A stretch of 64,000 bases of DNA from JAZDJP01 sp043803805. Lineage in GTDB: Bacteria > Planctomycetota > JAZDJP01. Both the position numbers and the translations under genes were made by a program. The notes under the pieces are model-generated. The model worked only from the letters and a program-made list of their open reading frames with translations, ran no database searches and was not told the origin of the DNA. Positions 35,063 through 42,590 of the stretch are shown here, piece after piece (within the stretch, counting starts at the first letter, position 1; each line of letters starts with the position of its first letter). The DNA lies in assembly GCA_043803805.1 (NCBI GenBank), contig JAZDJP010000086.1, positions 1 to 64,000 of the forward strand, given 5' to 3'.

Positions 35063-36163
35063 ATGAAAAACGCCATGACCCGTGTTGACACCCACGCTCA
35101 CCTCTTTCGCGGGATTGACGGGATCCCGGACCTCAACCGGATCGCCCGGGATCTCGGGTTCTCCGGGATGGTGATCGCCGGCATCCCCCGGCGGGAGATC
35201 GGCAACCACAACCCGGCGGCGCTGGCGGCGAAGGCCCGCCGGCCGGAGTTTTATTATTGTTTCGCGGGGCTCGACCATTCCGCGAAATTCACGGGAGGCC
35301 GGGTGACGACGCCGTCGCTTGCGGCGCAGGCGGAGACCCTCGCGGCGCTCGGGGCCGACGGTTTTAAATTAATTGAAAGCAAACCAACACTGCGCCGGGA
35401 ACTGGGCGAGCCCGTGGACGGGCCTTACTACGCGGCGTTCTTCGCCCGCGTCGAGACGCTGGGACTGCCCCTTCTCTGGCACACCGCCGACCCGGAGGAA
35501 TTCTGGGACCCGGCCGCGACGCCGGCCTGGGCGGCCTCGCGCGGGTGGGCTTATGGGCCGGGGTGGCTTCCGAAGGAACGCCACTACGCCGAGACGGAGG
35601 CGGTGCTCGCCCGCCATCCGCGGCTCCGGGTGATTTTTCCCCATTTTTATTTTTTGTCCGCGGACCTCCCCCGGGCCGGGGCGTTTCTCGCGCGGTTCCC
35701 GAACGTATTTTTGGATCTCGCCCCCGGGGTGGAATTGATTTTCACCCTTGGGGCGAACCGCGACGCCGCGCGGGACTTTTTCGTCCGCCACGCGGACCGG
35801 ATCGTCTTCGGGACGGACATCGGCATCATCCCCGAGGCCACCGTGTCGGAGAACGTCCACCGGGCGCGGCTCGTGACGCGGTTCCTCGAGACGGACGAGG
35901 AATTCGGCCACGACCCGGAGGCGGATTTCGTGCTCGAGCCGCTGCCGGGGGCGCGGGCGAGGGGCCTCGCGCTGCCGCCCGCGGCGCTGGAAAAAATCTA
36001 TTCCGGGAATTTCCGGGCGATCGCCGGGGCCGCGCCCCGCGTGTTCGACCGCGCGCGGGCGCGGGAGGAATGCCGGCGCCTCGCCGGCGTGTTCGACGCG
36101 TTACCGGGGGAAAAGACCCCGGCGCTCCATCCCGCGCGGGCGGCGGAGATGATGGAGGCGTAA
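35063..36163 (+). CDS. Amidohydrolase-family protein
   Basis: This 366-residue amidohydrolase starts TRVDTHAHLFRG (HxH motif). It has FKLIESKPTLRR near 105-115 with a possible metal-bridging Lys or Glu, LPLLWHTADPEEFWD, PHFYF and a late IVFGTDIGI aspartate. This order matches the Amidohydro_2 (ACMSD-like) group. No signal peptide is seen. A short AT-rich patch (35362-35390) codes for the KLIESKPT stretch within otherwise GC-rich codons. The pairing with the nucleoside hydrolase suggests joint use of a nitrogen-containing compound; this is inference. Confidence 0.82.
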   Translation: MKNAMTRVDTHAHLFRGIDGIPDLNRIARDLGFSGMVIAGIPRREIGNHNPAALAAKARRPEFYYCFAGLDHSAKFTGGRVTTPSLAAQAETLAALGADGFKLIESKPTLRRELGEPVDGPYYAAFFARVETLGLPLLWHTADPEEFWDPAATPAWAASRGWAYGPGWLPKERHYAETEAVLARHPRLRVIFPHFYFLSADLPRAGAFLARFPNVFLDLAPGVELIFTLGANRDAARDFFVRHADRIVFGTDIGIIPEATVSENVHRARLVTRFLETDEEFGHDPEADFVLEPLPGARARGLALPPAALEKIYSGNFRAIAGAAPRVFDRARAREECRRLAGVFDALPGEKTPALHPARAAEMMEA

Positions 36164-36233
36164 CCGGGATGCCGTCACGCGGATCGGGTGGGGGCGTCGC
36201 GGGATTTATCTGGTAGAAAAGGGGGAGTGCCGC

Positions 36234-36605
36234 TCATCCCGGCTTCAGCCGCCGGATCTCCTCCGTCGCGGCCGCGGGTGAAATTTCGCCTTTTTCGAGA
36301 CGCTCCAGGACGTCGCTCGTGCCCGCCTCCCGTTCCTCCTCCGTCCGGATGCCGGTCCGGACGAGGAATTCCTCGAACCGGATTTTGGCGGTGGGGTAGG
36401 AGACGCCGAGGGTCTTGGCGACCTCGGAAAGGTTGCCGCGCGTCTTCAGGAACATCATCAGCATCTCCCGGTCCCGTTCCTCCACGTGCAGGAGCGGCGC
36501 CGCGGTGAAATCCCCTTCGATTTCAGTGCCGCATCCGCCGCACCGGTAACGGCGAACGGAAAGTTCCCGGTCGCAGGCAGGACAGCGTGAAAGAGAGGGT
36601 CTCAT
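36234..36605 (-). CDS. DUF2089-type regulator (zinc ribbon + HTH)
   Basis: This 123-residue protein has an N-terminal zinc ribbon (CPACDRELSVRRYRCGGCG), a helix-turn-helix (NLSEVAKTLGVSYPTAKIRFEEFL) typical of DUF2089, and a short C-terminal helical motif DVLERLEKGEISPAAATEEIRRLK. It is the third gene on the minus strand after a SHOCT-like protein and a membrane protein. Its likely job is transcriptional control of this small envelope-stress-type cluster. Confidence 0.85.
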   Translation of the reverse strand: MRPSLSRCPACDRELSVRRYRCGGCGTEIEGDFTAAPLLHVEERDREMLMMFLKTRGNLSEVAKTLGVSYPTAKIRFEEFLVRTGIRTEEEREAGTSDVLERLEKGEISPAAATEEIRRLKPG

Positions 36606-36679
36606 TTCCCATTCTCCCGGTATGTGGCGGAGAGTGCGGGGGCGCCGCCCCCGCTGGCGAGCACCTCTTGTTCGTCCGC

Positions 36680-36744
36680 AAGCCCATATTTATTGGGCGC
36701 GAACATCGTTTCAGTTCCGTTGTGAGCGCCCAATAAATATCTCA
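36680..36744 (-). repeat. 65-bp palindromic element, copy 1
   Basis: The element has perfect 15-base inverted arms (ATATTTATTGGGCGC at 36686-36700 and its complement at 36726-36740) around a 25-base loop. An identical 65-base copy is at 42526-42590. Read on the minus strand it begins with TGA, which is the stop codon of the membrane protein at 36742-37209. No transposase is linked to it. Confidence 0.92.
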
Positions 36745-37209
36745 TTTCATGCGCTCCCGGATGTCCTGAAACGCCTTATCGCTCGAGATCTTCCCGTTTT
36801 CGAGGTCGCGGAGGATATCGGACACGGGGCGGGGGCCGGCCGCCCGGCGCCGCGCCTGCCCCGCGGCCCGGACGGCGAGGCCCAGAAGCCCGAACGCCCC
36901 GATGCCCACGAGAAGGAACGGCCAGTCGCGGCCCCACCGCCATCCCGGGAGGTAATCGAAGTTGGCCGCGAGGAATAATCCCCCGAGCGCGATGAGGAGA
37001 ATATGCGACAGGGCCCTTCCGGTCCGGACGGCATCCCCGCCGCGCATCCAGAGGACGAAATCCCGCGCCAGCCGCCAGACCCCGAGTCCCGCCAGGAGAA
37101 ACGGCCAATCCCGGCGCCACACCCAAAACGAAAACGCCCCATAGTTCAGCGCAAGCAGCAGGACGCCGAACATCACGAAAAACAACGACCATCGAAGACT
37201 GCGCGGCAT
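36742..37209 (-). CDS. Four-TM membrane protein with SHOCT-like tail (LiaF/DUF5668-like)
   Basis: This 155-residue protein has four hydrophobic segments arranged as two similar halves: SLFFVMFGVLLLALNYGAF and DWPFLLAGLGVWRLARD, then HILLIALGGLFLAANF and DWPFLLVGIGAFGLLGLAV. DWPFLL occurs twice, so it looks like an internal duplication. This fits the LiaI/LiaF-TM (DUF5668) type. The tail DILRDLENGKISSDKAFQDIRERM resembles a SHOCT motif. Its TGA stop is the first triplet of the 65-bp palindromic element. Confidence 0.75.
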   Translation of the reverse strand: MPRSLRWSLFFVMFGVLLLALNYGAFSFWVWRRDWPFLLAGLGVWRLARDFVLWMRGGDAVRTGRALSHILLIALGGLFLAANFDYLPGWRWGRDWPFLLVGIGAFGLLGLAVRAAGQARRRAAGPRPVSDILRDLENGKISSDKAFQDIRERMK

Positions 37210-37232
37210 GGACGTCCTCCCTGAAAATTATC

Positions 37233-37261
37233 GTAGGGGCGGGTTTGAAACCCGCCCCTAC
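37233..37261 (+). repeat. GTAGGGGC palindrome (copy A)
   Basis: A 29-base perfect palindrome (GTAGGGGCGGGTTT, a G, and its complement). The TAG stop of the SHOCT-like gene lies inside it. Relatives are at 39254 and 45463. It could also act as a hairpin at the gene end. Confidence 0.9.
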
Positions 37262-37605
37262 ACGATCCAGATCCGAACCCGGTCCTTCCCGGAATCCACG
37301 TTCACGATATCCCCCGCGACGCCTTCCAATTGCCGGACGATATCGCCTACATCCACCTGCTTTTCCTTGAGGCGCTCCGCCACCGCGGCGGGGAGAAGGG
37401 GAAGCAACGTTTTCGCAAGCGCGAGGGGCACCTTCACGTTGACCTTGTCTTCACCACCGTCCGCGATGTGAATATGGAGAAACCGCCCGTTTCCGGATTT
37501 TGTCCCGGCACCCGACCCCAGCGCCGTGATGAGTTTTTCGGCGTCTTCCGGTTTGAGTTTGTGGTCCTCGACCATCTTCAGAATCTTGAGAATGTCCTCA
37601 TTCAT
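37258..37605 (-). CDS. SHOCT-like domain protein
   Basis: This 115-residue protein begins MNEDILKILKMVEDHKLKPEDAEKLITAL, the short helical SHOCT-like motif (YvlB N-terminus type). A compact domain follows with FLHIHIADGGEDKVNVKVPLALAKTLLPLLP and VRIWIV at the end. Such proteins occur beside DUF2089 and DUF5668 genes. It is first of the minus-strand trio and its stop codon lies in a palindromic repeat. It likely takes part in sensing or assembly at the membrane through the shared helical motif. Confidence 0.8.
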   Translation of the reverse strand: MNEDILKILKMVEDHKLKPEDAEKLITALGSGAGTKSGNGRFLHIHIADGGEDKVNVKVPLALAKTLLPLLPAAVAERLKEKQVDVGDIVRQLEGVAGDIVNVDSGKDRVRIWIV

Positions 37606-37758
37606 CTTCGCCTCCCCTTATAATAACATTCGAAATAATACACTATTACTACATTTCGCAAACGAATAAATTACAGTTTATTAAATTATTTATGCAATTA
37701 TCGTAAGCCCGTTTTCTGGCTAAATGCTGAATGCTAAAGGCTGATCGCAATATGGGCT

Positions 37759-37786
37759 CATCCTTCGACAGGCTCAGGATGAGCGG
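37759..37786 (+). repeat. Dispersed repeat, CATCCTTCGAC type (copy 2)
   Basis: Begins CATCCTTCGACAGGCTCAGG and ends GATGAGCGG. Copy 3 at 47241 is identical over these 28 bases, and the TTAT that follows is also shared. Confidence 0.85.
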
Positions 37787-37832
37787 TCTTATCCATTCGT
37801 GAACGACTCCAAAAATTTATTGAAATTCCTCC

Positions 37833-37864
37833 TTGATAAATACTGTATGTGTGATATCATACAG
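37833..37864 (+). promoter_or_regulatory. Promoter and palindromic operator of the GntR-ABC operon
   Basis: TTGATA (37833-37838) and TATCAT (37855-37860) are 16 bases apart. A palindrome CTGTATG-N8-CATACAG (37843-37849 and 37858-37864) covers the spacer and the -10 box, 22 bases before the GntR start. This is where a YtrA-type repressor would bind to shut off its own operon. Confidence 0.65.
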
Positions 37865-37885
37865 CCAAATTGATGGCGGCGACGA

Positions 37886-38287
37886 ATGATTCATATCCAA
37901 ATTGATCCTTCAAGCGGCATACCGGTCTACCGGCAAATCATGGACCAGGTGCGCTACTACACAGCGTCGGGAACACTCCGGCCCGGGAGCCAACTCCCGT
38001 CCATCCGGGAATTATCGAAGGCGCTCTCCATCAATCCGACCACCGTGGTGAAGGCGTATTCGGAACTCGCGCACGCGGGGGTCATCGAGAACAAACACGG
38101 CAAGGGGGTGTTCGTAATGGAATCGCCATCGCGGATGGCGCCGGAGGAAGTCGCCGGCCACCTTCGACGCATCGCGAGGCAACTGGCGGTGGAGGCGAAT
38201 CAAATGAAGGCGACGCGGGAGGCCGTCCTTGAAATCGTGAAAGAAGAATTGGAAGGAATGGGCGGGAAAGGAAGTGCTGAGTGCTGA
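37886..38287 (+). CDS. GntR-family regulator, YtrA subfamily
   Basis: This 133-residue protein has the GntR winged helix (IPVYRQIMDQVRYYTASGTLRPGSQLPSIRELSKALSINPTTVVKAYSELAHAGVIENKHGKGVFV) and only a short helical tail, the mark of the YtrA subfamily. Such regulators usually repress an ABC transporter operon in which they are the first gene, as here. The C-terminal residues GKGSAEC are coded by the start of a GTGCTGA tandem repeat, so the original end may have been altered. The palindrome at 37843-37864 is the likely operator. Confidence 0.9.
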   Translation: MIHIQIDPSSGIPVYRQIMDQVRYYTASGTLRPGSQLPSIRELSKALSINPTTVVKAYSELAHAGVIENKHGKGVFVMESPSRMAPEEVAGHLRRIARQLAVEANQMKATREAVLEIVKEELEGMGGKGSAEC

Positions 38288-38308
38288 GTGCTGAGTGCTG
38301 GGTGCTGA
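38274..38308 (+). repeat. Tandem repeat, five 7-bp units GTGCTGA
   Basis: Four perfect units and one with a single change. The repeat overlaps the last two codons and the stop of the GntR gene and lies between it and the ATPase start. Confidence 0.9.
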
Positions 38309-38345
38309 GTTTCCGATACGAGTTGAAAATGAAGAGGAGAACCCC

Positions 38346-39257
38346 ATGGAAGAATTTGTGATCGAGATGAAGGGGCTGACGAAGGTGTTCCCCGGGGACG
38401 TCGTCGCGGTGAACGCGCTGGACATGGCCATCCCGCGAGGAACGGTGTATGGCTTCATCGGGCGGAATGGCGCGGGGAAGACCACCGCCCTGCGGTTGCT
38501 GATGGGATTGCTGCGTCCCAGCGCCGGCCGGACTGAAATTCTGGGGCAGGAGTTGATTTCCGCCCCCCGGGAGCACCGCGCCCGGGTGGCCTATGTCTCC
38601 CAGGAACAGCAGATTCACGCCTGGATGACTCTCGCGGAATTATGCGCGTATGTCGGACACTTTTACCCGACGTGGGATCAATCCTATGCGGAGCGGCTCG
38701 CCGGGCGGTTCGGCGTGGCGATGGACCGTCAGACGGGGCTTCTGTCCGGCGGGGAACGGCGGAAGGCCGCCATTCTTCTCGCCCTCGCGGCCCGGCCCGA
38801 TGTGCTCGTCATGGATGAACCGGCGGCGGGACTCGATCCGATCGCCCGGCGGGAATTGATTGACGCCCTCGTCGAGACCCTGAACGAAGGCAACGGGCGG
38901 ACGGTGCTGTTCTCGACGCATATCATCAGCGATCTCGAACGGGTGGCCGATCACGTGGGCATCATGGACAAGGGGCGCCTCGTGACGTCATCGCCGCTGG
39001 CGGATCTTCAGACGTCCACCAAGCGCGTCCAGATGATTTTCCCGGGCGACCGCGTGCCGGAGGGGTTCGCCCTTCCGGGCGCCATCCGGTCGGAGACGAG
39101 CGGCCCCGTGTACACCGCGGTGGTGCGCCAGGCCGACGAATCGGCGCTGGCCGCCGCGGGGGCCGGGCACGGGGCGCGGGTGCAGGTGTTTTCGCTCGGG
39201 CTCGAGGACATCTTCATCGAGGTGTTCGGAAAGGACGCGAAGAACGAACTAATGTAG
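38346..39257 (+). CDS. ABC transporter ATP-binding protein
   Basis: The start at 38346 follows GAGGAGAACC; the product has 303 residues. Walker A is GRNGAGKTTA (39-48), the signature is LSGGERRK (133-140) and Walker B with the D-loop is VLVMDEPAAGLDP (153-165), followed by the switch His in FSTHIISDLERVADH. The type matches ATPases of ABC-2 exporters coupled to YtrA regulators (drug, lantibiotic or envelope stress). Its TAG stop is in the palindrome at 39254-39281. The permease follows 45 bases on. Confidence 0.93.
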   Translation: MEEFVIEMKGLTKVFPGDVVAVNALDMAIPRGTVYGFIGRNGAGKTTALRLLMGLLRPSAGRTEILGQELISAPREHRARVAYVSQEQQIHAWMTLAELCAYVGHFYPTWDQSYAERLAGRFGVAMDRQTGLLSGGERRKAAILLALAARPDVLVMDEPAAGLDPIARRELIDALVETLNEGNGRTVLFSTHIISDLERVADHVGIMDKGRLVTSSPLADLQTSTKRVQMIFPGDRVPEGFALPGAIRSETSGPVYTAVVRQADESALAAAGAGHGARVQVFSLGLEDIFIEVFGKDAKNELM

Positions 39258-39281
39258 GGGCACGTTGCAACGTGCCCCTAC
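39254..39281 (+). repeat. GTAGGGGC palindrome (copy B)
   Basis: A 28-base perfect palindrome, GTAGGGGCACGTTG and its complement. The TAG stop of the ATPase gene is inside it. The outer arms match copy A; the core differs. Confidence 0.9.
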
Positions 39282-39302
39282 GGGGTGAAATGGAGGAATG
39301 GC

Positions 39303-40193
39303 ATGAATGCAAACGTCGGCATTTCATCGGACCAGTGGCTCTCCCGTCCCATCCGCGGCCTGCTGTACAAGGAATGGCTCGCCCACCGGAACCTCATTGT
39401 CGGGTTCTGGGCGGCATGGCTTGTGTGCGTACCGGTCTTGATGATCTTTCACCACCCGGCGTGGATTTTCGGATTCGGGTTGTTGTATGCCATCCTCGCC
39501 GCCCCGCGGATGGGGGGCATGGACGCGGCGGAGGGATCCGAGGAGTTCGCGTTTTCTCTTCCCGCGACGCGTTCGGAAATCTACATCACGCGCCTCGCCC
39601 TGGGCGGTGGGAATCTGCTCGCCATGATTCTCGCCGGTCTGTTGTGCATCCGGGGAAACCTGCCGCAGATGATCTGGGGGATTTTCGTCCAGAGCGGATT
39701 CACGGAGGAATTCCCGGCGGTCAGCGGCAACTGGTACGCCTTCGCCTTCGCGGCGCCGGCGGCCGTGTTTGCCGGGGCGTTTGGATGCGCCATCCTGGCC
39801 CGTTCACGTTCCGCGGTTGGTCTTTCCTGGTTGGGCGGGGCACTTTTGGCCGGCATTGTTGCCGGCGGCGGCCTGATTGCCGAGGCCATCGTCTGGGGGC
39901 GGGTGACAAGTTTCATTTCCGTCCCCTTATTGTTGATATTCTCGGCTGGGGGTCTTGTCCTCGGGTATTACCGGTTCACCCGCAAGGAAGGCATCAGCCG
40001 CCCGGCGCCGGTCCGCGGCGGAAGCCGGTGGTGGGTGTGGGTGGTGGTGGCCGTGGTGATTTTACTTCTGATGTCCGTGATTTCTTTTCGATCGGTGAGT
40101 AAAAGACCTGCTGGACCCCCGATCCGTATTGAATCTCAAGTCCCGCGCCCGCCCACGGCGCATCCGGTCTCACCCGTGGAAGAGGGGAGGTAA
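39303..40193 (+). CDS. ABC-2-type transporter permease
   Basis: The start at 39303 follows GGAGG; the product has 296 residues with six or seven hydrophobic segments, for example VGFWAAWLVCVPVLMIFHHP, LLAMILAGLLCI, AFAAPAAVFAGAFGCAILA, LSWLGGALLAGIVAGGGLIAEAIVW and WVWVVVAVVILLLMSVISF. EGSEEFAFSLPATRSEIYITRL is typical of ABC-2 exporter permeases. It ends in a Pro-rich tail. It is third in the GntR-ATPase-permease operon. Confidence 0.85.
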   Translation: MNANVGISSDQWLSRPIRGLLYKEWLAHRNLIVGFWAAWLVCVPVLMIFHHPAWIFGFGLLYAILAAPRMGGMDAAEGSEEFAFSLPATRSEIYITRLALGGGNLLAMILAGLLCIRGNLPQMIWGIFVQSGFTEEFPAVSGNWYAFAFAAPAAVFAGAFGCAILARSRSAVGLSWLGGALLAGIVAGGGLIAEAIVWGRVTSFISVPLLLIFSAGGLVLGYYRFTRKEGISRPAPVRGGSRWWVWVVVAVVILLLMSVISFRSVSKRPAGPPIRIESQVPRPPTAHPVSPVEEGR

Positions 40194-40199
40194 CGAAAC

Positions 40200-41831
40200 A
40201 TGAACGCAATTGGTTTAGCTGTTCCAGTATTGATGGTGTTGGGAATTGTGGCGTTTGTTTTTCTCTTCCGCCGCGGTGGGGGCGCATTTCTCATCCCCTC
40301 CCGTAGTCGCGCCCCCCGGCCGCGCCACATCGCCGTGCGGATCGTCTGCGGCGTCCTGGGGATTGGTCTTCTCGTCACGATCGGCATCGGGACGTGGCGG
40401 GAGATGCGCGGGGTCTATGCCGCTGACGAACAGGCCGGGGAAATCAAACTTCACCTGCCGAAAAAACCGGCGCCGGCCCTGCCGAAACCGGCGGAACCGA
40501 ATGGTTCCGTTTCCATCGGCGAGGCGCGCATTCTGGTCCACATCGTGTTCCTTCAGGGGAACCGGCCGGTGTATGGCGAGGAGACGGAAATTCACTGGCC
40601 CGCCGATCGGGGAAGGCAATTCCAAACAAGCGGCACGTGGGGGGGGACGACATTCACGATCGTACTCAATTGGCGGGATCTGGTGGTGATGCAGTTTGGC
40701 AATGACGCGCGGGTTGCCCTTGAAATTCAACGGCGTACGGAAATGCGCGGGAAGACGTGGAAAAGTTCCAGTAGTGGACACGGGAGTTGGACGGTCGGAA
40801 ATCCGAATGTGATCCAAGATTTGGGCTTCGGTGACTCCCCGAATCTCCTGTCGGTGGTTCGTGGTCCTCGGATGACCACCCAAATCGTCTGTCTGACGCG
40901 CATGGTGGCGCCGGACGATCCGTTGAAGGAGGTTGGTTTGAACGAGATCGCCCGGGACGCCGACGGACGGCCCGATCAGGAAATTCGATGGTCTTCAAGA
41001 CGGTATGGCGGCGATGCCCATATGCCGGCCGTCTTCCGGCTGGCCGAGAGCGCGGGATTCTCGTTCGCGATTCTTCTCGTGGCGGCCATCCTGCTCGCGC
41101 AATGTTTCGCCCGCCGGGGGCTGGCGTTCGCGGGAACGCTCGCAGTCTGCATTCTCTACACCGTCGCGCTCGACCGCATGGCGCTCGGGATGCACATTGC
41201 GAAACTCACGGACAAAACTCAACCGGTGGCCACGCGCTCGCTCGCCGCGGAATCGCTCGCCGGGACGTTTTTCTATCGCGGCACGGCGTGGGACGCCGCA
41301 AAGGCCACAGCCAATGAGTCATCCGCGTCGGAACCACTGCGCAAAATCGCGCTGGAAGTGGCGGAGGCGCTTCGGCCAAAAGCCGATGTGGAGTTCTCCG
41401 CGCCCAAATTCTCCCTGAGTTGGGATCTCAAACATGCGGAGAACGCCTGGTTTCCGATCGAGGAGAAGCATTCCGGCAATGGCAGCCATTTCATTCTTCA
41501 CATCCCGGCAAAGGAAAAGCATCTTGGCATCACGCCAAATCTCGAGATGCGGGTATTGTCGAGAGGAAATAACGAAGACGATTGGGGTGCCTATTTGCCC
41601 CTATCCTGGGACAATGGACGACTTGGCGTTGAGCTTGGTAGCCATGCGCCACGCGCATCGTACAGTTTGTTCTCGGGAACGCTGACTTGGAACCACGAAC
41701 TGAAACAGATGGCGCCAAACATCTCCACCGTTATCTTTCACCTGAACTTCGTGCCCCAAGACCGGCGGATTCATGCCATCCAGCAAGACGTAAGCATCAC
41801 CGTGGAGGTTCGCGCCGACGGGAAAAATTGA
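40200..41831 (+). CDS. Hypothetical membrane protein of the ABC operon
   Basis: This 543-residue protein starts seven bases after the permease stop, with GGGGAGG upstream, so it belongs to the operon. Two TM segments are near the N-terminus (VPVLMVLGIVAFVFLF and CGVLGIGLLVTIGIGTW), then a beta-rich extracytoplasmic region of about 200 residues. Two more TM segments follow (FSFAILLVAAILLAQCF and AFAGTLAVCILYTVAL) and a second soluble region with FHLNFVPQDRR near the end. I do not recognise a family. It may be an accessory exporter subunit or sensor. Confidence 0.75.
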   Translation: MNAIGLAVPVLMVLGIVAFVFLFRRGGGAFLIPSRSRAPRPRHIAVRIVCGVLGIGLLVTIGIGTWREMRGVYAADEQAGEIKLHLPKKPAPALPKPAEPNGSVSIGEARILVHIVFLQGNRPVYGEETEIHWPADRGRQFQTSGTWGGTTFTIVLNWRDLVVMQFGNDARVALEIQRRTEMRGKTWKSSSSGHGSWTVGNPNVIQDLGFGDSPNLLSVVRGPRMTTQIVCLTRMVAPDDPLKEVGLNEIARDADGRPDQEIRWSSRRYGGDAHMPAVFRLAESAGFSFAILLVAAILLAQCFARRGLAFAGTLAVCILYTVALDRMALGMHIAKLTDKTQPVATRSLAAESLAGTFFYRGTAWDAAKATANESSASEPLRKIALEVAEALRPKADVEFSAPKFSLSWDLKHAENAWFPIEEKHSGNGSHFILHIPAKEKHLGITPNLEMRVLSRGNNEDDWGAYLPLSWDNGRLGVELGSHAPRASYSLFSGTLTWNHELKQMAPNISTVIFHLNFVPQDRRIHAIQQDVSITVEVRADGKN

Positions 41832-41854
41832 TCAACGAAGAATTTTCGTGGATC

Positions 41855-42022
41855 ATGAGCCGAATCAAGAGATTTCGGGCTTTAAGGAAGCCGCAGTTTC
41901 GATTGCGAGTGGATGACCTGCGGGTGTTCTATGACGTGGAAATGAACGAGGTGATGGTTCATGGCATTGTTGAGAAAAGGCATGCGGACGACTGGCTTTC
42001 GGAAAAAGGAGAGCGACCATGA
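41855..42022 (+). pseudogene. RelE/ParE-type toxin, N-terminally truncated
   Basis: The surviving 55 residues read PQFRLRVDDLRVFYDVEMNEVMVHGIVEKRHADDW, the second half of a RelE-family toxin (RLRVGDYRVxYxVD type). The N-terminal helices and first strands are missing; upstream the frame runs into the end of the preceding gene. The stop overlaps the antitoxin start by four bases, the normal arrangement of a toxin-antitoxin pair. It is probably inactive. Confidence 0.7.
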
Positions 42023-42291
42023 GACAAATCGCGTTTGCGGAAGTCAAAGACCACCTTTCGAAATACCTTGTTGAGGCGGGGAAGGAACAAATCGTCATCA
42101 CCAAACACGGGAAGCCGGCCGGTGTTCTCTCCGGATTTGAACTGGAGAACGATCCGCGATTCCTGAAAAGGATCGAGCAGTCAAGAGCCCAAATCCGTGC
42201 CGGCCAGGGCATCGATTGGGAACGGATCAAGAAGGAAGATGATGAGCGGACAAGCGCCTCCTCGTCGCGCCGCATTTCGCGCCGGAAATGA
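42019..42291 (+). CDS. Phd/YefM-type antitoxin
   Basis: This 90-residue protein starts MRQIAFAEVKDHLSKYLVEAGKEQIVITKHGKPAGVLSGFE, the DNA-binding fold of Phd/YefM antitoxins (the R/K-HGKPxxVL motif). A helical, charged C-terminal part that would wrap the toxin follows. Its partner upstream is a truncated RelE-type gene. The last residues (SASSSRRISRRK) lie close to the argS fragment and may be altered. Confidence 0.85.
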   Translation: MRQIAFAEVKDHLSKYLVEAGKEQIVITKHGKPAGVLSGFELENDPRFLKRIEQSRAQIRAGQGIDWERIKKEDDERTSASSSRRISRRK

Positions 42292-42297
42292 AGAAGC

Positions 42298-42525
42298 ATG
42301 GACGCCATTCAGAGGGAACTCGCCTCCTTCCTCGCCCCCGCCGCCGGAATGCCGGAGGCGGATGCGGAAAAACTTCTTGAGATCCCCGCCGACACGGCGT
42401 ACGGCGATTACGCTTTCCCTTGTTTTTCGCTCGCGAAGGCGCTTCGCAAAGCGCCGCCGGCCATCGCGGCCGGGATCGCGGCGAAACAAGCGGAGGACGT
42501 ATTCGAGGTCCGGAACAATATCAAA
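42298..42525 (+). pseudogene. argS: argS (arginyl-tRNA synthetase) 5' fragment
   Basis: The first 75 or so residues match the additional N-terminal domain of arginyl-tRNA synthetase: IQRELASFLAPAAGMPEADAEKLLEIPADTAYGDYAFPCFSLAKALRKAPPAIAAGIA. The similarity ends at the 65-bp palindromic element at 42526, into which the frame continues to a stop at 42582. The catalytic core and anticodon-binding domain are absent. A complete argS must exist elsewhere. Whether the fragment is expressed is unknown. Confidence 0.85.
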
Positions 42526-42590
42526 AAGCCCATATTTATTGGGCGCGAACATCGTTTCAGTTCCGTTGTGAGCGCCCAATAAATATCTCA
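42526..42590 (-). repeat. 65-bp palindromic element, copy 2
   Basis: Identical over 65 bases to the copy at 36680-36744. It cuts argS on one side; on the other, its minus-strand TGA is the stop codon of the GH88-like gene at 42588. Orientation relative to the minus-strand gene is the same as in copy 1. No target-site duplication is evident. Confidence 0.92.

Noticed and set aside
36680..36744. Insertion sequence
   Set aside because: Only 65 bases with no transposase; treated as a small palindromic element.
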